Shown here piece by piece: positions 19,001 to 26,414 of a DNA stretch of 64,000 nucleotides. The notes under the pieces were generated by a model, which did not search any database, had not been told where the DNA came from, and was given only the letters and a program-made list of their open reading frames with translations. Numbering within the stretch: position 1 is the stretch's first letter; each line of letters begins with the position of its first letter. Source of the DNA: Paenibacillus silvisoli (GTDB taxonomy: Bacteria > Bacillota > Bacilli > Paenibacillales > Paenibacillaceae); contig NZ_CP133017.1 in assembly GCF_030866765.1 (NCBI RefSeq), forward strand, positions 404,501 through 468,500. The letters are read 5' to 3'. A program made the translations under genes and the position numbers.

Positions 19001-21714
19001 CAACGGCTACGGTTGGCGAGAACGACCGGTTTGTCACCGCGAAGAAGCACCCTGACGCGAAGACCGACGGAACGGGCTTCTTAATTTCATCCACGCTGAT
19101 CGTTTCTTTGAAAAACAGTCTGGAAACGTTGAAAAATAACCAGCTGCACGATGGACTTAAAGTCATTAAGGTCGAAAAGTTTGCGCTTGAGGTACTGGAC
19201 AAAGGACTGAACGAAGGGACGGAGTCCACCGGTCCTTACGACGAGGAAACGCTGCGCAGACTGTATTCCGTCGTCAACTTCATGGCGGACAACGACCGCA
19301 GCGCCAAGCAGTTCCTGGACACTGCCGCCGACAGCATGTGGGATGGCGTCGTTGGCCCGATCTCGGCTTCCATCGACTCGCTGAGGGCCGGGGAGCTGCT
19401 GATGAAGAAGGTTCGCGAGCTCCCGTATGTGCAGAACCGAAAGACATTGGATCAGGTCATGGAAAAAGGGCTCGGAGAAGGGCTGGACAGCCATATCCAC
19501 CGGCTCAACCAATGGGCTCAAGATCAGGTGCTGCGGCGCTTTAAGAACGTGTCGTCCGAGCTGGTCGAAGGCGTAGGCAAGGAAATCGCCGACTCCATGA
19601 AGGAAGGACTGGACGATGCGCAGGAGAAGCTCACGGAGAAAGTAAGCGAGCTGGTGGAAACGCATGCGACCACGCCTCTCCAGGATGCCGCGAAGACCGC
19701 CTTCAAGGACGCCATGTTCAAGGCGTACAAGGATGGCAGCGATCAAGCGCTGGGGAATGCCCTCTTGTACGCACAGCTCTCCATCTCCTCCGATGCCCAG
19801 GTGCGTAACTGGACGCCGGACACGTATGGAGAAGTAAAGACGCGCATGGCGGAGCTGAAGGGGATTTCCCAAGAGCTGAACCAGACGCTGCTGGATAAGC
19901 AGCGGAAGCTGATCGCTCTGAACACGATGGCGGAAATTTTGAAAGGCGTGTCGGAGCGCTCGGACGAAGTGAACGCGTTCGTCAAGGAGATTGATGCGCT
20001 GCCGGCCGCTCAAGCCGTAGAAAAAGCGACCGCTATTCTGAGCACGATCTCGAGCGTCGGCCATTTGGCCGATCAAGCGCTGATCAATGGACCGGAAATG
20101 ATCGTCGTATCGATGAATCTGGTGCGCATGACCAGCGGGCCGCGGAGCTTGCTCTATGTGAACGAACGCGCAGCCTTCGGCGCCTTCAGCAAAACGTGGA
20201 CATTCGTGAAGCCGGGCGATCAAACGGCCCCTGTTTCAAGGCTGTCGGGCGGGCCGCTGCTTGACTTTATTTTGGCGCCCCTGCATGCCAATCGTGCGGG
20301 AGCGCTCAAGAAGGGCGGGATGCAGGTCACGCTTCGGAGCCCCGCAAACCTCTACGTCGTGGACAGCCAGGGCCGCGCGCTTGGCATCGACCCGGCTACC
20401 GGGGAAGAAGTGGCGGCCGATAAGCGGATTCCGGGCGGATTCTATTCCGGGTCCGACTCCGAGCCGGAGGTGCTGATCGTGCCGGATCCGGAGGCTCAGC
20501 TGTCTTTTGCCATGGTGGGTACGGGCGCAGGCGGCGACGTGACGCTCGAGTTTACCCGTCTAGGCTTCCGCTCCTTGCCGAGTGGGGATGGGACGCCTGA
20601 GGAAAAGGCGCTGGTATTGAAGGATACCGTCGCTACCGGGGAAAAGGTCAGCTTTAACGTGGCTATTCCGGATTCCGGTCAACCGAGCAATCAGGCGCTT
20701 CCTGCGATTTCCCGAAACGGCGCGAAGCTTCCGAGCCTAACCGTGGCCGCCAATGGTCCCGACGGCTCCGTGGTGATCGAGAAAGATAAGCCGCTGGATT
20801 TGTCGGTCCAAATGGAAAATGGTGCCGCCGTAGGGGAGGTCGCGTTGAATATCCCATGGGATACCGCTTTACTTGGAGCGGAGCCTGAGTTGACTGCCGG
20901 CAACGGCTGGACCGTGAAAACGACCGCCGCTGTTGCGGATGGCTACTTGACTGCCGTCCTAAGCCGTAAAGCAGGCGGCAGCGATGATCCGAACGAATTG
21001 TTCCGCATTCATACGATGCCAGTGAGCGAAGGCGATACCTTCGTCCGCTTGTCCGCGCCGCATGTGACGCTTTATGCCATGGATGGCAATAACCGCGTCG
21101 AGACTCCAGGTCTTGGTGCGGAGGCGAACCTGGCCGTCACGGACGGTACAATCACCGTTACGGGAACCGTATCCGCCTTCTTCGGCGAGCTGGTTGGCCA
21201 GGATGAAGCGACAGGCGAGACGCTTAGCGCCAAAGAAGCCCGGGCGAAGAGCCTCCTGCAGTACAGCGCGACGCCTGCACGGATTGCGCCGGGGGCAACG
21301 GTGCGCTTGTGGAACGTCGGACCGGAAGGGCAGAAGACCGGCAGCGAGCCGGCCTTCCAAGGCGCGAGCGACGCCGATGGCCGCTTCCATATTGCCGGGG
21401 TGCTGCCAGGCAGCTATCTGATGGAAGTGACGCTGCCGGGACTGCTGACCCGCAAGCTGTCGGTGACCCTGACGCTCGGGGACGGGCGGCTGGGCTTGCT
21501 CGATCTGCTGCCTGGCGATGCCAACGGCGACGGCGCTATCGATCTGCTTGATTTCGTTCTCATGCAGCAGCATCTTGGCGGCTTGAGCGCAGTGGCGGAC
21601 GAAGCGCTGAGGGCAAGACTCGTCTGGCTGGATCTGAACCGGGACGGCCAGCTCACGGCGGCTGAAGTGCAGCAGCTGCGGCCGTTCTTCAAGCGGCAGG
21701 CAGAGGACAATTAA
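13051..21714 (+). CDS. Giant multidomain secreted protein with C-terminal dockerin
   Basis: A 2887-residue exported protein; the signal peptide is cut near residue 43 (after VSA). Recognisable parts: an Ig-like segment about 634-717; a fibronectin type III domain about 1297-1397; a PKD-like domain about 1400-1494; a carboxypeptidase-regulatory-like domain about 1499-1580; a Gly-rich hinge about 1629-1650; a second regulatory-like domain near 1930-2000; a long helical region about 2014-2350; a cohesin-like beta segment about 2550-2710; and a type I dockerin at 2821-2887 with two calcium loops, DANGDGAIDLLD and DLNRDGQLTAAE. No catalytic domain was recognised. The dockerin should plug into the cohesin of the SLH protein just upstream, holding this protein on the cell surface. 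AAGGGGG precedes the ATG. Confidence 0.85.
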   Translation: MHRMLVRMNSQSRRLLASVMIVALLAGLLPGAVWPGAGVTVSAEELAPLPSGEQSDLSVQAITATGTLTVSQANPFESVRVPFYHTGASPALVELELATDSSAVGALSVYSNHQSASQTNPGQWEDDLNSPGPRVPLVPAGGRYVKTGYVLPGQNVLYISPELLGGDISDSGQEPYVTGNLPYTVTIRPKAAMPAEGFTLDMGTFPVRQAFLHNSLMSDSRRFTVSASALYRITAPSLAGHTSVEFSRITGTYPDETIEESLNAILVAGQNYPFYLAAGEWEMTIQQTEPRESEEPLPTDPAATLSPSVSVAPWVPADGALNGTVELVTSESFMLKVPPDMAGTRLFTVTAAESASLSVSGTTRNIQAGVPATFVENLAAGGLLTFYGSKALKDGYRIAISSLGNLGEEPLTLQGTVTVDDPDASAQASGLSFSMPRQGWYPVQARTSAEKASFNWGMLGFPVHGSDSAGSAPAALLPVNGGAPNMIIYPGEPLQATWQLDVGKGQPYPGRTIALQGQLLPNEALWLPLLMGIRQQTSVNLQVALDGPEGSYANLNLDCGSGFPCGSGAISGTDNPATADNDERTFSNSSMKFYSDAGSVSLSRGDSVAGPLSYTISLTLPEVREVVITKTDGSGSVKVDGAGPIDVALGEAIDLDARDYDTGLDSAGRVLGRGLNVAWSVASNGGEAAIDRWGHFVAQREGDVTVTAVYSDEPEIPPATRVIHVGGAALPAIFASAGADWQLPGKWIISGSANVPEPKQIMKLEVRLAGAEDWMNLTAPIASNIGSAYASFSADPVELFPGLAQGRHVFELRATDNVGGVSTGSASFMVDGTSPTVTGIEARQSNDGSGAVVSAPGPLDATQPISLAGAAADMAGQETGGLTGVEFSYRLKGTSVWKLIGSSWFDPISGQQTPIPWSPANLPAGEYEFRAVAVDISNNRSAPFVQTYRLTGGMEDTTPPTSLRLTVDTAAFGYYDQESRSFLRGTQSFRFEAYDEGIGLASAQVEKRLSTGLDAEGQRVWGEWSPIGPSVEWPGDGEQWQSEADLAQLADGLYQFRIVARDLAGNIGYGAAEGFFSPGIVEAVVTKEEPANPPGLQAAYLPPDEQNPAPRVQLQWPAVRIVERYEVESQAVPQGGEPTADGWQYVGNDWGFSEEPSFTEVPNGLAKGTKLSYRVKVKDPFGTYSSGVVASVLLEPDETPPTVEAALVGGKISGKQVRGKVNIQLPFRDNQGVRSVTIEVANASGTTVNTLSGNAGAASGEASVEWDTTDLSDGEYLLSMMAHDYWGNESQPLFFNVGVDNAPPEAPASAKATVPDGKLQADVAWAASPSTDVAGYQLIRIEGAAQTVIAKLPAETLTYSDSDGLQPLHRYRYAVRAVDKADNVSINAANSNEVLVGQDKTAPEVRIPVKRVTKRLQPRPGDNLPVAPVLLSDGNLSTDNVGITEFTWNPGDEYPALPGRRVTHVYTKAGTYVATLQAIDAAGNVGTGTMIVEILDAAKPSVALTVKDLETNQPLSGVTVAVKSSEGTQTLIADEEPLEIYAPPGETVFLSLYKKGYLGATAQMTIPLTGLEPKTAFLQKGELAVGDLQTRRLTLDEIKDLGIDITKPENQRIKKIEIKIECKNGDKPCDASGGGGGGGSGMGYVNANGDPAGPEVTTCKFKEWNSEMNAYEEKEYGCFFKLFEPPVPGEGGEGGVTMFKIDGEAKWLKEFFRVDALIYNPSASGFVIKSGRITLDADGLGNGLSLVDTPETEATVEAKVPAIDGNESYQTSWVLRGDKEGTYNIRALFTGNMEYGAGDIAPVRVEMKAQDPLKVYGDKAIETIIEAPAEMTEGETVEVKVKLRNTTEDAPVYGLSLTMKEPHLLEQDEKATKKKDVLPPGETWETVWHLKAPGGKPDDLKGLWGDAGEEELDPVPNPTHFIRGKVVYRPGEGKDEPAGGAIVRIDGRAVARTGPNGEFEAGTDKTGTLDVVVAGGGWRGSWHTTATVGENDRFVTAKKHPDAKTDGTGFLISSTLIVSLKNSLETLKNNQLHDGLKVIKVEKFALEVLDKGLNEGTESTGPYDEETLRRLYSVVNFMADNDRSAKQFLDTAADSMWDGVVGPISASIDSLRAGELLMKKVRELPYVQNRKTLDQVMEKGLGEGLDSHIHRLNQWAQDQVLRRFKNVSSELVEGVGKEIADSMKEGLDDAQEKLTEKVSELVETHATTPLQDAAKTAFKDAMFKAYKDGSDQALGNALLYAQLSISSDAQVRNWTPDTYGEVKTRMAELKGISQELNQTLLDKQRKLIALNTMAEILKGVSERSDEVNAFVKEIDALPAAQAVEKATAILSTISSVGHLADQALINGPEMIVVSMNLVRMTSGPRSLLYVNERAAFGAFSKTWTFVKPGDQTAPVSRLSGGPLLDFILAPLHANRAGALKKGGMQVTLRSPANLYVVDSQGRALGIDPATGEEVAADKRIPGGFYSGSDSEPEVLIVPDPEAQLSFAMVGTGAGGDVTLEFTRLGFRSLPSGDGTPEEKALVLKDTVATGEKVSFNVAIPDSGQPSNQALPAISRNGAKLPSLTVAANGPDGSVVIEKDKPLDLSVQMENGAAVGEVALNIPWDTALLGAEPELTAGNGWTVKTTAAVADGYLTAVLSRKAGGSDDPNELFRIHTMPVSEGDTFVRLSAPHVTLYAMDGNNRVETPGLGAEANLAVTDGTITVTGTVSAFFGELVGQDEATGETLSAKEARAKSLLQYSATPARIAPGATVRLWNVGPEGQKTGSEPAFQGASDADGRFHIAGVLPGSYLMEVTLPGLLTRKLSVTLTLGDGRLGLLDLLPGDANGDGAIDLLDFVLMQQHLGGLSAVADEALRARLVWLDLNRDGQLTAAEVQQLRPFFKRQAEDN

Positions 21715-21720
21715 TTCATC

Positions 21721-21756
21721 GAAAGCCCGGCCCCTCACGAGGCCGGGCTTTCTTCT
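21721..21756 (+). terminator. Rho-independent terminator of the cohesin/dockerin operon
   Basis: 12-bp perfect stem GAAAGCCCGGCC (21721-21732) / GGCCGGGCTTTC (21741-21752) followed by TTC. Confidence 0.85.
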
Positions 21757-21779
21757 GTGTGGCAGCGTGCGCAAATATG

Positions 21780-21964
21780 CTAAAGGTTGCCACAACGCTT
21801 ATTTGCATGAAAACAGCCCTTTTTAAAATCTAACGGTTGCCGCAGAAGGCTATTTGCCTAAATCGGAGCATTTCTCAGCCGAAATCGCCAAATAGCCGCA
21901 CTGGCAACCGTTACAATTTCAAAAAGGCCATTTTCGGCGAAATAGCCTTCGCAGCAACCGTTAT
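21780..21964. repeat. Intergenic near-palindromic repeat, right copy
   Basis: Four ~28-nt units CTAACGGTTGCC-n-GCTATTTGCC ordered forward (21780), forward (21830), reverse (ends 21913), reverse (ends 21963). It aligns over its full length with the minus strand of 10420-10606. It fills most of the gap between the dockerin gene terminator and the promoter of the ROK operon. No ORF is credible here. Confidence 0.8.
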
Positions 21965-22008
21965 CGCATGCTCAGCAGCGTTACCGGCAGCAAAACCGGA
22001 ACCCGCGC

Positions 22009-22036
22009 TTGCTATTTCCCCATGTAAGCGTATAAT
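22009..22036 (+). promoter_or_regulatory. SigA promoter of the ROK/GH4 operon
   Basis: TTGCTA at 22009-22014, 16-nt spacer, perfect TATAAT at 22031-22036. Confidence 0.65.
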
Positions 22037-22047
22037 CTACAGTGAAA

Positions 22048-22089
22048 CCATTTATTTAACTTTATTAAAAAAGTAAATTAAATAAATGG
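22048..22089 (+). promoter_or_regulatory. Palindromic operator for the ROK regulator
   Basis: CCATTTATTTAACTTT (22048-22063) and AAGTAAATTAAATAAATGG (22071-22089) form a long AT-rich imperfect palindrome that begins 12 nt after the -10 box, over the expected start site. ROK repressors bind such sites, so autoregulation by the gene at 22120 is likely. Confidence 0.6.
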
Positions 22090-22119
22090 CTGAACCGCAT
22101 GTACAGGAGGCACGACCCC

Positions 22120-23259
22120 ATGAAATCGTTCCTTCCGAATGATATCAAAGATGAAAATCGCAAAATTATATACGATATTTTGCTGCAGCATCCCGAGCTG
22201 GCTAAGGTCGAAATTACCGAAATGACGGCGATGAGCTTTGTGACGGTAAGCAAGATCGTCGGCTTTTTCGAGGAAATCGGGCTGTTGACCGCGACGGGCG
22301 AAAGCCGGGAAGGCTCCGGCGGGCTGGGCAGGAAGCGGTCGGTGTACCGCTTCAACGAGAACGGCTACGTCACGATCGGGATTCAGCTGATCGGCAGAAC
22401 GGTGACGGCACTGCTCGTTAATTTGCAGGGCCGGATTATCGAGAGCTATTCGGTCGAAACCCGCGTTCCGTTCTATGGCGACGAGTTCGCTTCGGTATTC
22501 GAAGCGATTGTCACCAGCATGAAGGAGAAGGCGGAGGAAACCGGCAGCGAAGTGCTCGGCATCGGTATCGGCGTCGACGGCGCGATCAATGCGAGCAAGA
22601 AAACGATTCGCATGCGCACGAACGACAATGAGGAGCGGGACTATCCGTACGAGCCGATTATCGAACGGCTGAAGGCGATAGCCGACCTGCCTATTTTGCT
22701 CGAAAATGACGTGAATGCATCCACGCTGGCCGAATTTCGCCAGTTGGAGCATGAGGACGGCGCCGAGGCGCCGACGGATCTGGTCCATATCGCGGTTGGC
22801 GACGGGATCGGAGCCGGCATCATCATCGGCAAAAAGCTGCACAGAGGCTACAATGCAAGCGCCGGAGAGCTGGAGTATATGTGCTTCGACCCGGCGTTCA
22901 GAAAGACGCCATCCTCGGTCGGCTGGCTGGAGAGCCGGCTTGGCATGGAGAGCTTGCTGGCCGCATACGACCTTCAAGTCCCGGCGGAAGCGGAGGCCTG
23001 CGAGGATTATGTGGCCCGTCACCTGGCGCTGTCCATGACAAGCATCATCAGTCTGCTGGATATCCAGCGCATCATTATTAGCGGCAAAACGATCGGCCTG
23101 TTCTCGGAGCGAATTGCAGACCGGGTCCGTGAGTACGTCAATCAATACACGGAATGGACGCCTTCGATAACCGTCAGCTCCTGCGTGCATGCAACGGCGC
23201 TCGGCGTGGCGATCTTGATTTTGCAGCAAGAGATGATGAAGGTCATTTCCGAATCTTAA
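22120..23259 (+). CDS. ROK-family transcriptional regulator (NagC/XylR-like)
   Basis: A 379-residue repressor. The N-terminal 70 residues contain a winged-helix segment (PELAKVEITEMTAMSFVTVS) followed by the ROK sugar-kinase fold with GIGIGVDGAI and LLENDVNAST. ROK regulators sense a sugar or sugar phosphate. I chose ATG 22120 because AGGAGG (22105-22110) is 9 nt upstream; ATG 22099 lacks a site. It is the first gene of an operon with a deaminase, a ROK kinase and a GH4 glycosidase, and a long palindrome lies over its start site. The inducer is probably an intermediate of that pathway. Confidence 0.85.
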   Translation: MKSFLPNDIKDENRKIIYDILLQHPELAKVEITEMTAMSFVTVSKIVGFFEEIGLLTATGESREGSGGLGRKRSVYRFNENGYVTIGIQLIGRTVTALLVNLQGRIIESYSVETRVPFYGDEFASVFEAIVTSMKEKAEETGSEVLGIGIGVDGAINASKKTIRMRTNDNEERDYPYEPIIERLKAIADLPILLENDVNASTLAEFRQLEHEDGAEAPTDLVHIAVGDGIGAGIIIGKKLHRGYNASAGELEYMCFDPAFRKTPSSVGWLESRLGMESLLAAYDLQVPAEAEACEDYVARHLALSMTSIISLLDIQRIIISGKTIGLFSERIADRVREYVNQYTEWTPSITVSSCVHATALGVAILILQQEMMKVISES

Positions 23260-23289
23260 CCCTAATCCTACTCGAATGAGGTGAGCGTC

Positions 23290-24042
23290 ATGTTGCGCAT
23301 TTTTGAAAGTGAAGAGGCGGTGGCCGAGGCCATTGCCAGCGAAATGAAGGCGTCTCTGGAGCATGACGAGCATCCCGTATTTTGTCTGGCTTCGGGGAGC
23401 ACGCCGCAGAAAAGCTACCGGAAGTTCGCTGATCAGCTAACCGCCGAAAGCCGGCTGGCTAAGCTCGGCATCGTTAGCTTGGACGAGTGGGTCGGCATCG
23501 ACCGGTCGTCGGAGGGCAGCTGCTACCGGATGCTGTATGACGATTTGTTCTCGATCGCGGGAATAAGCGACGAGCAAATCGAGTTTTTCGACGGAACGGC
23601 ATCCGATCTGCAGCGGGAATGCGCCAGAATTGACCGTTATATCGAGCAGCGGCCGATCACGTTCAGCTTGATGGGCGTCGGCATGAACGGCCACATCGGC
23701 TTGAATGAGCCGGGCTGCCCGGTGCTGGACCGCAGCAGCGTTGTCGCTTTGTCCGAGACGACGAAGCAAGTGGCGCAGAAATATTTTCGCGAGCGGACGG
23801 CGCTGGAGGAAGGCATCACGTTAGGCTTAAACCAGGTGATTGCGAGCAAGCGGGTTGTCGTGGCGATTACCGGCGAGCGGAAGGCGGATATCGTGAAAGA
23901 GATTTTCTCGAATCGGGAGTCGAAGCTGCCGGCGCAATACTTGCTGGGCTATGGGCATATTGATTTCTTCCTGGATGCGGCGGCGGCCCGGCATCTCGAT
24001 CGCAGCTTGGCGGAGGAGCTGACATCATGGGAGAAAGCGTAA
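23290..24042 (+). CDS. nagB: Glucosamine-6-phosphate deaminase-like protein
   Basis: A 250-residue NagB/6-phosphogluconolactonase-fold enzyme. The phosphate loop ASGSTPQKSY, the SLDEW strand with the ring-opening acid and the GMNGHIGLNEPG loop with the catalytic His match Bacillus NagB. The expected reaction is 2-amino-2-deoxyhexose 6-phosphate to ketose 6-phosphate plus ammonia; a galactosamine version cannot be excluded. GAGGTGA precedes ATG 23290; a GTG at 23281 is in frame but lies inside the ribosome site. It overlaps the following ROK kinase by 16 nt, so the two are translationally coupled. Confidence 0.8.
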   Translation: MLRIFESEEAVAEAIASEMKASLEHDEHPVFCLASGSTPQKSYRKFADQLTAESRLAKLGIVSLDEWVGIDRSSEGSCYRMLYDDLFSIAGISDEQIEFFDGTASDLQRECARIDRYIEQRPITFSLMGVGMNGHIGLNEPGCPVLDRSSVVALSETTKQVAQKYFRERTALEEGITLGLNQVIASKRVVVAITGERKADIVKEIFSNRESKLPAQYLLGYGHIDFFLDAAAARHLDRSLAEELTSWEKA

Positions 24043-24908
24043 TCGGCGTCGACATTGGTGGGACGAACATTCGGGTCGGGTTGCTGAACGGCCGGCTGGA
24101 GCTGGTTCGTAAAGAAACGGCCTTGACCGGAGGCTGCCGCAGCGCGGATGAGCTGTTCGGGCTGGTCCAGCGGTTGATCGCTGCCGTCGACCCGGAAGGG
24201 GAGGCCCGCAAGATCGGCATCGCCCTGCCGGTGCCATGGCGGGAAGGGGCGGAGCGGATCGTCGATTCGACCAACGTCCCCAGCTTGGAAGGGCTGAGCG
24301 TACGGCAAGTACGGGGTTATTTTCCGCAGCATGAGGTTGTGCTGGAGAACGACGTCAATGTTATCGCGTTGCTGGAATCGGCGCACGGGGCGTCGAAAGG
24401 GCACAGGCACTCCATGTATATTACCGTCAGTACCGGCATTGGAAGCGGGTTAATTATTAACGGCGCTATTTTTCACGGGGCTAACGGTTATGCCGGGGAA
24501 GTCGGCGGCTTGATCGTATCCGACGACACGCTGGAGACGTTGTGCAGCGGTGACGCGCTGGAGAAGGCAAGCCGGCACTTATATGGAGAAGAGGCAACGG
24601 CCGCGACGCTGTTCGAACGTTACCACGCCTCGGACGCAGGAGCCGTAGAGGTTATTGCACTTTGGATAGAACGCTTTTCCAATGCCATCGCCTCGTTTAT
24701 GCAAATGTTCGATCCGGAGATCTTCGTCATCGGGGGCTCCGTTATTCACCATAACCCATGGTTGATAGACGATGTGGTCGAAAGCGCGCGCAACAAAGTG
24801 CTGGAGCATCTGAAAGAGAAGATTCGCGCTGTCACGCCGGCCTTCGGACCGGACGCGGGCGTCATTGGAGCCGGCTATGCGGCAATAAACCATTATAAAG
24901 GAGCTTGA
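24027..24908 (+). CDS. ROK-family sugar kinase
   Basis: A 293-residue kinase with the ATP-binding start VIGVDIGGTNIRVGLL, ENDVN and the STGIGSGLI strand of ROK enzymes. The Cys-rich zinc motif usual in glucokinases and NagK is not present; only one Cys lies in the equivalent place (LCSGDALE), as in some divergent members. It has no DNA-binding extension, so it is an enzyme rather than a regulator. In this operon it would phosphorylate the hexose or aminohexose released by the GH4 enzyme before deamination by the NagB-like protein. Its end overlaps the in-frame upstream codons of the GH4 gene. Confidence 0.8.
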   Translation: MGESVIGVDIGGTNIRVGLLNGRLELVRKETALTGGCRSADELFGLVQRLIAAVDPEGEARKIGIALPVPWREGAERIVDSTNVPSLEGLSVRQVRGYFPQHEVVLENDVNVIALLESAHGASKGHRHSMYITVSTGIGSGLIINGAIFHGANGYAGEVGGLIVSDDTLETLCSGDALEKASRHLYGEEATAATLFERYHASDAGAVEVIALWIERFSNAIASFMQMFDPEIFVIGGSVIHHNPWLIDDVVESARNKVLEHLKEKIRAVTPAFGPDAGVIGAGYAAINHYKGA

Positions 24909-24913
24909 TTACG

Positions 24914-26302
24914 ATGAGAAAGCTGAAGGTTTCGTTGATCGGTGCGGGAAGTATGGCTTTTGCGCTGGGCGCTCTGCATGACCTTGTTTTGTCCGAGAAG
25001 CTGAAAAGCAGAACGGAGCTCGAAATCGCACTTATGGATATTAAAGAAGAGCATGTAACGAAAACGTACAACTATGCCCAAGAGCTGTTCGGGGCGTTCG
25101 AGCATGGCGCTTCGATCTGGAAAACGACGGACCTGGAAGCCGCGCTTACCGGTTCGGACTTCGTCATCGTAGCCATCGAGGTGAACCGTTACCACTACTG
25201 GTCGCAAGACTTCCATATTCCGCGCCGCTACGGCAGCAAGCAAATTTACGGGGAGAACGGCGGACCGGGCTCGATGTTCCACACGCTGAGAAATTTAGGT
25301 CCAATGCTTGAAATCGCCCGCAAAATGGAGGAAGTGTGCCCTGACGCATGGTTCCTGAACTATACGAATCCGGAAGCGAAGCTGGTCGAAGCGATATCGA
25401 AGCTGACGTCCATCAAGGTTGTTGGCCTTTGCCACGGCCTCGATATGGGCATCGACCAAATCGCCGAGTTTCTGGAGATGGACAAGAAGGAAATCGCCGT
25501 CGAAGGCGGAGGCCTCAACCACTTCGGCTTCTTTACGAGGATTTGGAACAAGCAGACGGGCGAGGATCTCTACCCGCTGTTCAAAGAGAAGGAGAAGAAG
25601 GCCGAGCCGCTGGCGCATTTCGACCATATGGCCCTGTCCCGTACCATGTACCGCACCTATGGCTACTATCCTTATCCGGGCACAAACCACTGCGGCGAAT
25701 ATATCTCGTGGGCCGGCGATTTCTATGCGGGCTTGGCGCTGCAGTATCGCTATGATCCGCTGAGCGAGAAGCTGTGGGAGAAGGGCTCGAGAATCCCGGA
25801 ATTCGTCTACAGCGCTGGCGGATATAGCCTGGACCGCAAGCTGTTCCCTGAAGAAGCGGCAGAAGAGGCAGGGGAAGGGAAGGCATACAAGTTCAATAAA
25901 GAAGGCGTATGCTGCAGCGGGGAGTATGCCATTCCGATTATCGAAGCCGTGTTCTTTGGCGAAGAAATTCAAATCAACGCAGCCAACCTGCCTAACAAAG
26001 GCGCAATCAAAGGGCTGCCGGACGATATGGTCGTCGAAACGCAAGCGATCGTAAACGGCGATGGCGTCAAGCTGAAGCCGATGTCGGTCGAGCTGCCGAC
26101 CGCGATCATCGGTACGATCCACATCCAGGGCATGATTCACAAGCTGCTGCTGGAAGCCTACCTGGAAAACTCGAAAACGAAGCTGCTGCAAGCGATTCTG
26201 CTCGATCCTCAAGCGCCGACGTACTATCAGGCTTGCGCGATGGTCGACGAAATGTGCGAGCTGCAGAAGGATATCCTGCCGAAGCTGGAATGGATCAGCT
26301 AA
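24914..26302 (+). CDS. Glycoside hydrolase family 4 enzyme
   Basis: A 462-residue NAD- and metal-dependent glycosidase of GH4, which works by oxidation at C3 and elimination rather than classical hydrolysis. The dinucleotide loop GAGSMAFALG is at the N-terminus, followed by NYTNPEAK and the metal-site segments LCHGLDMG and GLNHFGFF. GH4 covers alpha-galactosidases, alpha-glucuronidases and 6-phospho-glucosidases. No PTS lies in the operon and a free-sugar kinase does, so an unphosphorylated alpha-glycoside of an aminosugar or galactose is the likelier substrate. ATG 24914 has AAGGAG 10 nt upstream; the in-frame TTG at 24905 is too close to it. Confidence 0.85.
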   Translation: MRKLKVSLIGAGSMAFALGALHDLVLSEKLKSRTELEIALMDIKEEHVTKTYNYAQELFGAFEHGASIWKTTDLEAALTGSDFVIVAIEVNRYHYWSQDFHIPRRYGSKQIYGENGGPGSMFHTLRNLGPMLEIARKMEEVCPDAWFLNYTNPEAKLVEAISKLTSIKVVGLCHGLDMGIDQIAEFLEMDKKEIAVEGGGLNHFGFFTRIWNKQTGEDLYPLFKEKEKKAEPLAHFDHMALSRTMYRTYGYYPYPGTNHCGEYISWAGDFYAGLALQYRYDPLSEKLWEKGSRIPEFVYSAGGYSLDRKLFPEEAAEEAGEGKAYKFNKEGVCCSGEYAIPIIEAVFFGEEIQINAANLPNKGAIKGLPDDMVVETQAIVNGDGVKLKPMSVELPTAIIGTIHIQGMIHKLLLEAYLENSKTKLLQAILLDPQAPTYYQACAMVDEMCELQKDILPKLEWIS

Positions 26303-26313
26303 TCCGGCATCGA

Positions 26314-26342
26314 AGCCCAGTCCGAATGGACTGGGTTTTTGT
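26314..26342 (+). terminator. Rho-independent terminator of the ROK/GH4 operon
   Basis: Stem AGCCCAGTCC (26314-26323) / GGACTGGGTT (26328-26337) with GAAT loop and T run. Confidence 0.88.
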
Positions 26343-26414
26343 TATGGATTAATTGTGCGACGGGCTATAAAATACGGGAGAAAGCCAATTTCCGTATTTT
26401 AGGGGGTTTCACGT

